DNA of 37,063 bases from Gordonia sp. (in: high G+C Gram-positive bacteria) (GTDB lineage: Bacteria > Actinomycetota > Actinomycetes > Mycobacteriales > Mycobacteriaceae): NCBI RefSeq assembly GCF_012515855.1, contig NZ_JAAYXO010000165.1, forward strand, positions 1 through 37,063. The letters are read 5' to 3'. Numbering within the stretch: the stretch's first letter is position 1; each line of letters begins with the position of its first letter. The position numbers and the translations under genes are program-made. Under the pieces are notes generated by a model. It made no database searches. It saw only the letters and a program-made list of their open reading frames with translations, and was not told where the DNA came from. Below are positions 8,669-18,166 of the stretch, one piece after another.

Positions 8669-9199
8669 CTACTGCGTGCCGGCGGGCACGCTGACCGTTT
8701 CGGTGGTCACGTCGGTCTCCGTGACAGTTCGGGTGACCGTCGCCGTCCGCTCTTCGGTGACGGTGACGGTGCGGGTCGCGGTGTCGGTCTCGCGAGCCAC
8801 GCTGGTGTCGATCCGGGTCTGGGTGGCGGTCTTGGTGGCCGTGCTGGTCTTGGTCGAGACCTCGGTCGTGGTGTCGGTGACGGTCGAGGTGACCGGGGCG
8901 CTCGGGGTCGACGAACTGCTGTTCCCGACCAGGAAGAAGCTCACGATCACGAGCGCGGCTGCGGCGCAGGCGACGGCGGTGATGATCCGCCAGTTGCGGA
9001 CCGCCTTGGATTCGGCGGTCGCTGCAGCAGCGGCGACGGTGGCGGCGGAGGTGCCGTCGGGATAAACGCCGTAGACATTGGCCGCGGGGTACGCGCGCTG
9101 CTCGGAGTAGGCGTTCTGTCCGCCGGAGGCATTGTTCCCGGTCTGCTGTGGGTCGCTTGGCGGCGGGGTCGACGGCCCGTCGTTCGGCGGCTGTGTCAC
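8669..9199 (-). CDS. Single-pass membrane protein with Thr/Val-rich extracytoplasmic tail
   Basis: A 176-aa protein of unknown function. Residues 1-65 are a Pro/Gln/Asn/Tyr-rich, probably cytoplasmic region; about 71-91 (RIITAVACAAAALVIVSFFL) form one TM; residues 95-176 are almost wholly Ser/Thr/Val/Glu, with repeated TVT, TVTD, TVTE and RTVT units. Such a tail would be extended and exposed at the cell wall, and the threonines could be O-mannosylated (inference). The start is GTG 9199, with GAGGAG 5 nt upstream; the frame stays open to 9409, but nothing upstream looks like protein. It converges with the first AraC gene (23-nt gap) and diverges from the second. Confidence 0.8.
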   Translation of the reverse strand: MTQPPNDGPSTPPPSDPQQTGNNASGGQNAYSEQRAYPAANVYGVYPDGTSAATVAAAAATAESKAVRNWRIITAVACAAAALVIVSFFLVGNSSSSTPSAPVTSTVTDTTTEVSTKTSTATKTATQTRIDTSVARETDTATRTVTVTEERTATVTRTVTETDVTTETVSVPAGTQ

Positions 9200-9508
9200 G
9201 GGGACTCCTCGGACGAGAATCGGCGGAGCTGCGACCCTCGTCCAGTGCCACAGCGCTGCGAGAACCTTACCGCGTAGGGGTTCGCGCTCGATCGCCGTGG
9301 TTAGCACCCCGGACTGGAATCGCAGGTGGCGACGACGCAGGATTGTTCGCAGGACCGCTCGATGTGACCTGGAAGTCACCTTTTGTTTCCTGTGATCGAC
9401 TCGACACAAGTAATTGGGTGTGCAAGTATGTCAGATGAGAAAAGTTAAGGCTCCCTCCCAAAGCCAACCAACTCTCGTCATGTCCAACCATGCGTAGAAG
9501 GTTCCCCG
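9200..9508. other. 309-nt divergent intergenic region
   Basis: This is the shared upstream region of the Thr/Val-rich protein (minus) and the second AraC gene (plus). It holds GTGAC-CTGGAA-GTCAC, a 5+5 inverted repeat at 9364-9378, and CAAGTAATT at 9407-9415 followed by a second CAAGTA at 9423. AAGTAATT also occurs in the fadD palindrome and upstream of the NRPS gene. An AT-richer stretch (about 9380-9450) is the most likely promoter zone. No clear -35/-10 pair could be fixed. Confidence 0.4.
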
Positions 9509-10567
9509 ATGTCCCTGAGCTCAACCATGCCCAAAGCACGCCCGCAGATTCCGCCCGTCTCCGGACGGCCGGCTCTCGCCACCCGCTTGACCCCCCGCGC
9601 CGTCGCGGAGTGGGAAGCACGTCTCGGCGTGGCCAACGCGCCGACGCGGACCCGCCCGGTGCGCTTCACCGGCACCGCAGGCAGTGCCACATACAGCCCG
9701 ACCGTCGACGTTCGCGTCGCCGACCCGGACTCGTTCCATGCGATGCGCTTTGCGCAGAGCCTCTCGTCGATCGCTACCTACTGCGCCCTGCAGCCGGCCA
9801 TGATGCTCGAGCGGACCGCCGAGCGCGTGCGGACTGATCCGTCCGAGGCGCTGCTGGTCAGCGTCAGTGGGATGCGCGGCCAGTCCATCGTTCGCCAGGG
9901 CGGTCGGGAGTTCGCCTATGGACCGGGCGACCTCGTCTTCATCAACAACGCGGCTCCGTACAGCCTGGTCTCGACCGCGGTCTCCGACCCGTCGGGTGTC
10001 CTGATCCCGTTCAACCGGCTCGGCAAGCATCGCCACGTGGCCGAGCGCCTGCAGCGACCGGTCGCTGCGAACACTCCGCTCGCCCGCGCCGCGGCGGTAT
10101 TCCTCCGCCGATTCGCCGCTGAGACCTCGGTGCTGGGCTCGGCGTCCACCGTCGGCGCCGTCTCGGAGCAGGCCGCCGTCGATCTGATCGTCGCCGCACT
10201 CTCGGAGTTCGAGGGCTCGCCGTCGGTGATGGAGGACAACGCACTGTTCGTCCAGGAAGCGGCACGCGATCTCATCGAGCGTCATCATCGCGATGCGACC
10301 TTCTCGCCGGACTCGATCGCCGCGCAGCTGCACCTGTCGCGTCGCCAGCTGTACCGCTACTTCGAGAGCTGCGACAACTCGCTGGCCGGCCGCATCGCCG
10401 ACCGTCGTCTGCAGAGTGCCCACGACGCCCTGATGCAGAACGGCACGGCCTCGATCAGCGCCATCGCGCTGGCGTCGGGCTTCCCGACAGTCGCCACGTT
10501 CCGCAACCGATTCAAGGCCCGCTACGGCGTCGGCCCGGTGGAGTACCGCCAGCGCGTGCGCGGCTGA
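9509..10567 (+). CDS. AraC-family transcriptional regulator (second related copy)
   Basis: A 352-aa regulator. Its C-terminal half carries the AraC double HTH (FSPDSIAAQLHLSRRQLYRYF, then ISAIALASGFPTVATFRNRF) and the terminal motif GVGPVEYRQ. The N-terminal half includes SFHAMRFAQSLSSIATYCAL and GDLVFINNAAPY, the latter typical of the beta-barrel ligand domain of AraC_binding_2 proteins. It starts at ATG 9509, with GAAGG 6 nt upstream; ATG 9527 is possible. Its HTH region matches the AraC at 7677 at many positions (LIE.HHRD..FSP, HLSRRQ.YR.FE.CD, IADRRL..A), so the two are probably paralogues that may cross-regulate. A strong hairpin follows the stop. Confidence 0.92.
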   Translation: MSLSSTMPKARPQIPPVSGRPALATRLTPRAVAEWEARLGVANAPTRTRPVRFTGTAGSATYSPTVDVRVADPDSFHAMRFAQSLSSIATYCALQPAMMLERTAERVRTDPSEALLVSVSGMRGQSIVRQGGREFAYGPGDLVFINNAAPYSLVSTAVSDPSGVLIPFNRLGKHRHVAERLQRPVAANTPLARAAAVFLRRFAAETSVLGSASTVGAVSEQAAVDLIVAALSEFEGSPSVMEDNALFVQEAARDLIERHHRDATFSPDSIAAQLHLSRRQLYRYFESCDNSLAGRIADRRLQSAHDALMQNGTASISAIALASGFPTVATFRNRFKARYGVGPVEYRQRVRG

Positions 10568-10586
10568 CACCCACTCCGCAACACGA

Positions 10587-10622
10587 GAATGCGCCAGCAG
10601 TCCGAAGACTGCCGGCGCATTC
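10587..10622. terminator. Bidirectional terminator between araC and thiD
   Basis: Stem of 9 bp (GAATGCGCC/GGCGCATTC), one A-C mismatch, then 6 bp (GCAGTC/GACTGC) closed by a CGAA tetraloop. It lies between the convergent araC (ends 10567) and thiD (ends 10651) and so can serve both strands. Confidence 0.8.
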
Positions 10623-10650
10623 GCGTCTCTGCCTCAAGCTGCCCGCGAGG

Positions 10651-13328
<2,678 letters not shown>

Positions 13329-13405
13329 TGTGAAGTTGTGCGAGAGCCACCATACCCACATTCCGGATCGTCGCCGCATTGTGATGCAGATGGGACAGAT
13401 GTGAC

Positions 13406-13435
13406 TTGCGTCGCTGTTGAGGCAAGACCTAATCT
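13406..13435 (+). promoter_or_regulatory. Candidate promoter of the small acetyltransferase gene
   Basis: TTGCGT (13406-13411), an 18-nt spacer, then TAATCT (13430-13435) resemble a sigma-A promoter. They would give a leader of about 20 nt carrying AGGAGG before ATG 13461. Confidence 0.4.
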
Positions 13436-13460
13436 TGTGATGCTAGTCACAGGAGGACAT

Positions 13461-13817
13461 ATGCATCGCAAGGCTCGTCATTCTCACCCGCCGCAGTCCG
13501 CGCGTTCCCTGCTGCAGCAGATCTCGCAGGTCGAACACAATCCCGACCGCGAGCGATTCGAGCTCTGGGTGGCGGGTGACCTCGTCGGCGTGCTGGGCTA
13601 CCGGGTCGATCAGGAGTCCGGAGGGCCGGTCATCACGATCCTCCACACGGTGCTGTACGACGAGTACAGCGGCCACGGCCTCGCGACCAGGTTGACCGGC
13701 CAGGCCATGCAGTACATGCGGGAGAACGGTCTCCGGGTCCGTCCCCTCTGCACGTTCACCAAACACTTCCTGGACGCGCACCCCGGCATGGTGCCGCTCG
13801 CCCCCGTCGCGGTGTGA
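13461..13817 (+). CDS. Small GNAT-type N-acetyltransferase (YjdJ-like)
   Basis: A 118-aa protein of the short acetyltransferase family that includes human GTLF3B/NATD1 and bacterial YjdJ. Seen: a beta-strand pair around RFELWVAGDLVGVLGYRVD, VITILHTVLYDEYSGHGLATRL, in which Y-S-G-H-G-L-A is the acetyl-CoA pyrophosphate loop, and the C-terminal LRVRPLCTFTKHFLDAHPG, in which the Cys-Thr-Phe and HP residues are characteristic of the family. The start is ATG 13461, with a perfect AGGAGG 4 nt upstream. It is divergent from thiC; the substrate is unknown. Confidence 0.9.
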   Translation: MHRKARHSHPPQSARSLLQQISQVEHNPDRERFELWVAGDLVGVLGYRVDQESGGPVITILHTVLYDEYSGHGLATRLTGQAMQYMRENGLRVRPLCTFTKHFLDAHPGMVPLAPVAV

Positions 13818-13836
13818 GGGCCTCGGGAGCTCTCGA

Positions 13837-14292
13837 CTAGTCGGCGGTCGGGCGACCCGCGTTGTCCCATTCGGTGAAGCGGGCGGTGAGAACCGCCGCG
13901 ATCCGGTCGTACGACGACCAACTGTCCGGGACGTGGAAGATCGTGTCGCCGTCGTCGATGAACTCGTCGACGTAATCGACGTCGAAGGCGAGTTCCCGGA
14001 CGTCGTCCTCGTCCGGGTAACCGTAATAGACGGCGGCGAACTCCGCGCCCTCGTCGGTCAGGTCGTCGGCGCTGAAGGCGCCCCCGAAGGCCGCGAGGGC
14101 GAACGCGCCCGGCGTGATCTCGCGCGAGCGCAGTGCCGCCACGTGCTCGGCGACGGCGGAGGTCTGCGCGAGGAGGCCGGTGTCGGCGCACCACGCGAGG
14201 AACATCCCGATGTGGGTGGCTGCGGCGGTCGCCGGCAGATCGGCAGGGAATTCCCCGTCGGAATGCCACCGCTCATCGTCGAATGCTTGCAC
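13837..14292 (-). CDS. Uncharacterised protein with HIGMFLAWC motif
   Basis: A 151-aa soluble, acidic protein with no function I can name. Seen: an opening FDDERWHSDGEFP, then ATHIGMFLAWCADTGLL and a downstream acidic tract ending in SWSSYDRIAAVLTARFTEW. I recall the W-H-x-x-G-x-F-P / THIGMFLAW combination from a DUF family of small bacterial proteins (perhaps DUF7832), sometimes found among polymorphic-toxin immunity genes; the name is uncertain. The start is GTG 14292, with a perfect AAGGAGG 6 nt upstream. It lies 31 nt after the xthA stop and seems to be the last gene of the run def-GNAT-RNase-barstar-xthA-this gene. Confidence 0.82.
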   Translation of the reverse strand: MQAFDDERWHSDGEFPADLPATAAATHIGMFLAWCADTGLLAQTSAVAEHVAALRSREITPGAFALAAFGGAFSADDLTDEGAEFAAVYYGYPDEDDVRELAFDVDYVDEFIDDGDTIFHVPDSWSSYDRIAAVLTARFTEWDNAGRPTAD

Positions 14293-14323
14293 CTGATTCC
14301 TCCTTGACTCGGTCCTTCTCAGG

Positions 14324-15106
14324 TCAGCTGAGATCGAAGACCACCGGAGCGTGGTCGCTGGCGCCTTCAGCGGCGCGGGCGTTGCGGTCGATGAACGCAT
14401 CGTGGACGCGGTCGTCGAGGGCGGGCGAGCAGAGGGCGAAGTCGATCCGCATGCCCTCGTTGCGAGCGAAGCGGCCCGATTGGTAGTCCCAGAACGTATA
14501 GCAGTGGGGGCCCGGAGTGTACGGCGCGGCGCTGTCGCTGAAACCGGAGTCGACGAAGCGAGCGAAGGCGGCGCGCTCGTCGTCGGAGGTGTGGGTGCGG
14601 TTCTCGAAGTACGCGGGATCCCACACGTCCTCGTCGGTGGGCGCGACATTCCAGTCGCCTGCCAGCGCAACCTGCGATGCGGGGTCGTGGGAGAGCTCCA
14701 GCGAGGTGACGTCTGCCAGGGCACTGAGCCAGTCGAGCTTGTACTGGAGATGCGGATGTCCGGGTTCGCGACCGTTCGGCACGTACAGGCTCCACACCCG
14801 GACGCCGCCGCACAGGGCGGAGATGGCGCGGGCCTCGGTCTGCCCGTCGTACTGCGGCTGCCCGTCGAAACCGATGTGGATGTCGTGCAGGCCGATCCGC
14901 GAGGCGATCGCCACCCCGTTGTATCCACCGGTCCCGTGGAAGGCGACGTCGTACCCGTGCGCGATGAAGCTCATCACCGGGAACTGGTCGTCGGGGCACT
15001 TGGTCTCCTGCATCGCGAGCACATCGATCGCATGCCGGTTCATCCATGCCACGACCTGTTCGGATCGGGCGCGGATCGAGTTCACGTTCCACGTCGCGAG
15101 GCGCAT
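14324..15106 (-). CDS. xthA: Exodeoxyribonuclease III (AP endonuclease)
   Basis: A DNA repair enzyme cutting 5' of abasic sites, with 3'-5' exonuclease activity. 260 aa. Seen: MRLATWNVNSIRAR at the N-terminus, AMQETK (metal-binding Glu), GDWNVAPTDEDVWDP (catalytic Asp/Asn), MRIDFALCSPAL and the C-terminal ASDHAPVVFDL (catalytic Asp-His). The start is ATG 15106, with AGGA 9 nt upstream; it lies 4 nt after the barstar-like gene, so xthA is transcribed with the RNase/inhibitor pair. Confidence 0.97.
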   Translation of the reverse strand: MRLATWNVNSIRARSEQVVAWMNRHAIDVLAMQETKCPDDQFPVMSFIAHGYDVAFHGTGGYNGVAIASRIGLHDIHIGFDGQPQYDGQTEARAISALCGGVRVWSLYVPNGREPGHPHLQYKLDWLSALADVTSLELSHDPASQVALAGDWNVAPTDEDVWDPAYFENRTHTSDDERAAFARFVDSGFSDSAAPYTPGPHCYTFWDYQSGRFARNEGMRIDFALCSPALDDRVHDAFIDRNARAAEGASDHAPVVFDLS

Positions 15107-15110
15107 GCCG

Positions 15111-15593
15111 TCAATCCTGCCGGAGCCGCAGCAGGTCGCCGTCGGCGGCTCGCCACCGTTGCTCGACCCCGTCCGCCGCACCCTCGTCGGCCAGCAGCAC
15201 GATGCCGAAGCCGCGGCCGTCGCGCTCGCAGCGCTCGCGCCAGAACGGGGGCGACGTCGCGAACCAGGCGCGGTCGTCGTCGGTGGCGTCGGCGAGCAAC
15301 TCCTCGGCGTGGTCGATCACCGTCAGAAAGCCGGTCGCGACGCCGCCGGTCGACGTTCGCAGGCCCGCAGGCAGATCGCCGATGACGTCGTCGAACGCGT
15401 CCTTGTTGAACCCGAAGTGGTCGGGGAAGTCCCAGGCGGCCGCGAACGCGTCGTACAGTCCGTCGACGGTCCGCATCGCGGTGCCCGACAGTCGTCGGAC
15501 GAGGGCACCGGTGCGGTGGGTGTCGACGTCGCCGGTCGTCAGGGCCGTGCCTGGGCCCGCGGTCAGGAAGTCGGCCGGAAGCGCTGCGGTCAT
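15111..15593 (-). CDS. Barstar-family ribonuclease inhibitor
   Basis: A predicted cytoplasmic inhibitor of the RNase encoded immediately upstream. 160 aa, longer than the 90-aa Bacillus barstar. The core is LYDAFAAAWDFPDHFGFNKD followed by AFDDVIGDL: this aligns with barstar LPEYYGENLDALWDCL, keeping the two aspartates (Asp35 and Asp39 in barstar) that contact the nuclease active site, while barstar Trp38 is replaced by Asp. The rest (RTSTGGVATGFLTVIDHAEE) fits the barstar beta-strand part. ATG 15593 overlaps the RNase stop as ATGA, giving tight translational coupling, as expected for a toxin-antidote pair. Confidence 0.9.
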   Translation of the reverse strand: MTAALPADFLTAGPGTALTTGDVDTHRTGALVRRLSGTAMRTVDGLYDAFAAAWDFPDHFGFNKDAFDDVIGDLPAGLRTSTGGVATGFLTVIDHAEELLADATDDDRAWFATSPPFWRERCERDGRGFGIVLLADEGAADGVEQRWRAADGDLLRLRQD

Positions 15594-16144
15594 GCGGACG
15601 GTCCTCTGATCTGGGTGAAGGTCTGGTAGTGGTCGAGGGTGTACCAGGCGGAGCCGTCGCTCCCGGTCACGATGCGTTCGGCGTCGCGTCCGCTGCGCGG
15701 CTTCTTGGGGTTGACGTCCCATTCCTTATACGAGATCCGCTGCCCGTTCGCGGTGCGGGCGGGCAGCCTGCCCTCGCGGTTGCGGAAGGTGTCGCCGCCG
15801 CGGGTCCCCGGGGCCTCGGCAGACGCGGGCCAGCGACCCGAGTCGATCTCCTCGAGGGTCTGCGTGACGCGCGCGGGAACCTTGGAGGCCGGCTTGGGGC
15901 CGGGCTTGGGTGCGTTCTTCTGCCCGGTGGTCCGGGGTCCGGTGGTCTGGGTCGAGGGCACTGCGGTGCTCGGCGCATCGGCCGCGACCGACGACTGCGC
16001 GGCCGCGGCGGGGGCCTCGTCGGTGCTCTCCTGCCCGTCGATCCACCAGGTGAACGCGATCACCGCGATGAGTGCGATTACTCCGAGAACGGACGCGATG
16101 GTCCGTCGTCGGGTCAGTTCCGGGGCGGTCTGCGATTTCGACAT
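15590..16144 (-). CDS. Membrane-anchored barnase/RNase Sa-type ribonuclease
   Basis: A 184-aa protein with a short cytoplasmic N-terminus, one TM at about 15-35 (TIASVLGVIALIAVIAFTWW), a Ser/Thr/Pro/Lys-rich linker to about 95 and a microbial guanyl-specific RNase domain (about 96-180). Active-site residues are all visible: Glu141 in SYKEWDV (general base), Arg157 in DAERIVTG and His172 in YTLDHYQTF, with the structural GGDTFRNREGRLP. The domain should therefore sit outside the membrane, tethered rather than secreted, because no signal-peptidase site is evident. Pairing with a barstar gene through a 4-nt overlap supports real RNase activity. Its role could be nucleic-acid scavenging or attack on neighbouring cells; neither is shown. 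Confidence 0.92.
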   Translation of the reverse strand: MSKSQTAPELTRRRTIASVLGVIALIAVIAFTWWIDGQESTDEAPAAAAQSSVAADAPSTAVPSTQTTGPRTTGQKNAPKPGPKPASKVPARVTQTLEEIDSGRWPASAEAPGTRGGDTFRNREGRLPARTANGQRISYKEWDVNPKKPRSGRDAERIVTGSDGSAWYTLDHYQTFTQIRGPSA

Positions 16145-16190
16145 CGCCGTCCACCGTAATTCATCACCTCGGCGATCCTTCGGGCCGCGT

Positions 16191-16226
16191 TGGCGGGCCG
16201 GGTCACAGTGGCGGGCCGGGTCACAG
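16191..16226. repeat. Tandem 18-bp duplication across a stop codon
   Basis: TGGCGGGCCGGGTCACAG occurs twice in perfect tandem (16191-16208, 16209-16226). The right-hand copy contains the stop codon of the GNAT-remnant gene (16221-16223), and the left-hand copy repeats the same TGA in the same frame. Confidence 0.9.
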
Positions 16227-16964
16227 GGTCAGCAGGTGGCAGGTGTGATGCAGTTCGAAGCCGAGTCGTCGCCACGCCGTTCGCGAGCGGTCGTCGTCGA
16301 CGCGGACGGTGACCGCAGCCACCCCGTCGGCGATGAGCGACAAGTCACCAGCCGGTGCATCCTCATCGGGTTCCGGGTCATCGGGTTCGGGGTCATCGAG
16401 TTCGGGACCAACCAGCACCTCGTAGGCCTCGCTGGTCGTCGGTGTCGTACCCAGGGCCGACGTACGCAGGAGGCGGTCGGCGATCAGCAGCCGGGCCGGG
16501 AGGCCGCGAACGGTCAGCCACGCGACCACTTCGGGCAGTCCCGCAGCGGTGGAGCCGAATTCGATCGGCGCGCCGACCGTGGACCGGAGACTGGCGGCGG
16601 CACCATCGGGCGCGGCGTTGACCAGCCAGCCCTCGACCGCACCGTGCTCGGCTGCGGGGGCGGCCGCCATCAGGGTGCGCTCCACCTCGCGGATCTCCGA
16701 GTTCCGGACCACCCGGCGGGACAGGAGTCTCACCGACGAGATCGCGACCATCGGCAGCCGGTGCAGTTCGCCGTCGCGTTCCACGACCAGGACCTCGTCG
16801 GAGCGCTCGCGGAGGATTCCGGTGATGTCCGACTGGGTGGGCCCCGAGACGACCGGCGGATTCGGTGCCTGCCGCCAGTCGGCGGGCGCGTCGCCGCCCA
16901 GCCGGTAGCGGATGACCACCCGGTCTCCGACCGCCGGCTGCGGACGACGCGACGCCGCGGTCAT
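16221..16964 (-). CDS. GNAT-family protein that appears to lack its acetyltransferase core
   Basis: A 247-aa homologue, by position and both ends, of the Rv0428c-type GNAT protein next to def. The N-terminal SH3-like part is present (VGDRVVIRYRLGG, then LVVERDGELHRLP and RNSEIREVERTL), followed by the family region GWLVNAAP and WLTVRGLPARLLIADRLL. After this an acidic linker (LDDPEPDDPEPDED) leads straight to VTVRVDDDRSRTAWRRLGFELHH, as VTVRVDDDRS and RTAWRRLGF, the usual extreme C-terminus. The central acetyl-CoA-binding segment with R/Q-x-x-G-x-G/A is not visible. Catalysis is therefore doubtful. ATG 16964 lies 1 nt after the def stop. It may be a decayed gene or a domain with a non-catalytic role. 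Confidence 0.8.
   Translation of the reverse strand: MTAASRRPQPAVGDRVVIRYRLGGDAPADWRQAPNPPVVSGPTQSDITGILRERSDEVLVVERDGELHRLPMVAISSVRLLSRRVVRNSEIREVERTLMAAAPAAEHGAVEGWLVNAAPDGAAASLRSTVGAPIEFGSTAAGLPEVVAWLTVRGLPARLLIADRLLRTSALGTTPTTSEAYEVLVGPELDDPEPDDPEPDEDAPAGDLSLIADGVAAVTVRVDDDRSRTAWRRLGFELHHTCHLLTL
16363..16407. repeat. Three tandem 15-bp repeats encoding DDPEP
   Basis: Units TCATCGGGTTCCGGG, TCATCGGGTTCGGGG and TCATCGAGTTCGGGA (plus strand) encode the acidic-proline linker LDDPEPDDPEPDED in the GNAT-like protein. They are in frame, so copy-number change would alter linker length without a frameshift. Confidence 0.9.
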
Positions 16965-16965
16965 C

Positions 16966-17556
16966 TCAGTCGTCGTGGCCGAACGGATCGGTGACGGTGC
17001 CGGGGGTCCACGACAGTCCGGGCTTGCCCCAGCCGTTCCGCTTGACGGCCTTCTTCGCGGCGCGGGCATTGCGCCCGACGAGGACGTCCACATAGAGGAA
17101 GCCGTCCAGGTGGCCGGTCTCGTGCTGGAGCATGCGCGCGAAGAAGCCGTTGCCCTCGATCTCGACGGCGTCGCCGTTGCGGTCGGTGCCGACCACCTTG
17201 GCCCAGTCTGCGCGACCGGTGGGGAAGCCCTCACCGGGAACGGACAGGCAACCCTCGTCGTTGTCGTCGGGGTCGGGCATGGTCTCGGGGATCTCCGAGG
17301 TCTCCAGGATCGGGTTGATCACCTCGCCGCGGCGACGCACGCCACCGTCCGGGCAGTCGTACACGAACATCCGGAGACCCTTGCCGACCTGATTCGCCGC
17401 GAGACCGACGCCGTTCGCGGCGTCCATCGTCTCGTACATGTCGTCCAGCAGCCCGACGATCTCGGCGGAGGGCTTGTTGTCCGTGTCGAGCTCGACGGGG
17501 GTGGTCGGCTGATGCAGGACCGGTTCACCGATGATGCAGATCGGGAGAATTGCCAT
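16966..17556 (-). CDS. def: Peptide deformylase
   Basis: A metalloenzyme removing the N-formyl group from nascent proteins. 196 aa. All three family motifs are present: [10 protein letters not shown] (motif 1), EGCLSVPGE (motif 2, whose Cys binds the metal) and QHETGHLDG (motif 3, HExxH type). It starts at ATG 17556. It heads the minus-strand run def-GNAT-RNase-barstar-xthA and is divergent from the DUF3263 gene, across 173 nt. Confidence 0.97.
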   Translation of the reverse strand: MAILPICIIGEPVLHQPTTPVELDTDNKPSAEIVGLLDDMYETMDAANGVGLAANQVGKGLRMFVYDCPDGGVRRRGEVINPILETSEIPETMPDPDDNDEGCLSVPGEGFPTGRADWAKVVGTDRNGDAVEIEGNGFFARMLQHETGHLDGFLYVDVLVGRNARAAKKAVKRNGWGKPGLSWTPGTVTDPFGHDD

Positions 17557-17729
17557 GAGTGCAGATTCTACTGCCCCGGCAGATCGCTGCGACTGCGGTG
17601 CGTCGGCGGGAGGGGGCGCGTCGATCGTGGTTAGATGATCGGCGGAACCACACCGATGTCATTCGTCCGCCGGGAGACTGCTGCGGACACGGTGTGCAGT
17701 TGAAAAGGTTCGGCTGTTTGAGGAGCGAA

Positions 17730-18098
17730 ATGAGCGGCGCAACAGCGCGTAGCCCCAAGGGCGACGATCCCTCTGCCATCGATCCCGCGACCATCGACGG
17801 CGCCCACGATCAGGCCCCGCTCGATCCGCACGAGATCGGTCCGGACGGATTGTCACGCCGTGAGCGGGAGATCCTGTCCTTCGAGCGCCAGTGGTGGAAG
17901 TACGCCGGCTCCAAGGAAGACGCGATCAAGGAATTGTTCAGCCTCTCGGCCACTCGCTACTACCAGATCCTCGGGGCGCTGGTGGATCGCCCGGAGGCGT
18001 TGGCGGCAGACCCGATGCTGGTGAAGCGTCTGCGCCGGCTCCGCGCGTCCCGTCAGAAGGCGCGCGCGGCCCGTCGACTCGGGTTCGAGATCACCTGA
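17730..18098 (+). CDS. DUF3263 protein (Rv0430-like)
   Basis: A 122-aa basic protein of the actinobacterial DUF3263 family. Seen: GLSRREREILSFERQWWKYA, KEDAIKELFSLSATRYYQIL and a C-terminal Arg/Lys-rich helix (RLRRLRASRQKARAARRLGF). The R-E-x-x-I-L-x-F-E-x-x-W-W stretch followed by a helix-turn-helix-like segment suggests DNA binding (inference). ATG 17730 has GAGGAG 4 nt upstream. It is first of the plus-strand series DUF3263, LytR_C, sodC, YbdK. Confidence 0.93.
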   Translation: MSGATARSPKGDDPSAIDPATIDGAHDQAPLDPHEIGPDGLSRREREILSFERQWWKYAGSKEDAIKELFSLSATRYYQILGALVDRPEALAADPMLVKRLRRLRASRQKARAARRLGFEIT

Positions 18099-18152
18099 TT
18101 CCTCCCCGGCGGACTCGTGCCGCCGATCGGGCTGTCTGAGGCGCCGGTGCGT

Positions 18153-18166
18153 TAGAGTTGCCAGTG
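18153..18166 (+). promoter_or_regulatory. Candidate -10 element for a leaderless LytR_C transcript
   Basis: TAGAGT (18153-18158) fits the actinobacterial TANNNT -10 consensus and ends 5 nt before the GTG at 18164. No Shine-Dalgarno sequence precedes the start, as expected of leaderless mRNAs. No good -35 is visible. Confidence 0.45.

Noticed and set aside
8700-8900. GT-rich repeats as a possible CRISPR or regulatory repeat array
   Set aside because: The repeats are irregular and are explained by the Thr/Val-rich reading frame on the minus strand.
7677-10567. Mobile element or recent transfer as the source of the AraC/gad region
   Set aside because: No transposase, integrase, inverted terminal repeats, tRNA or target-site duplication was seen, and composition is similar to the rest of the window.
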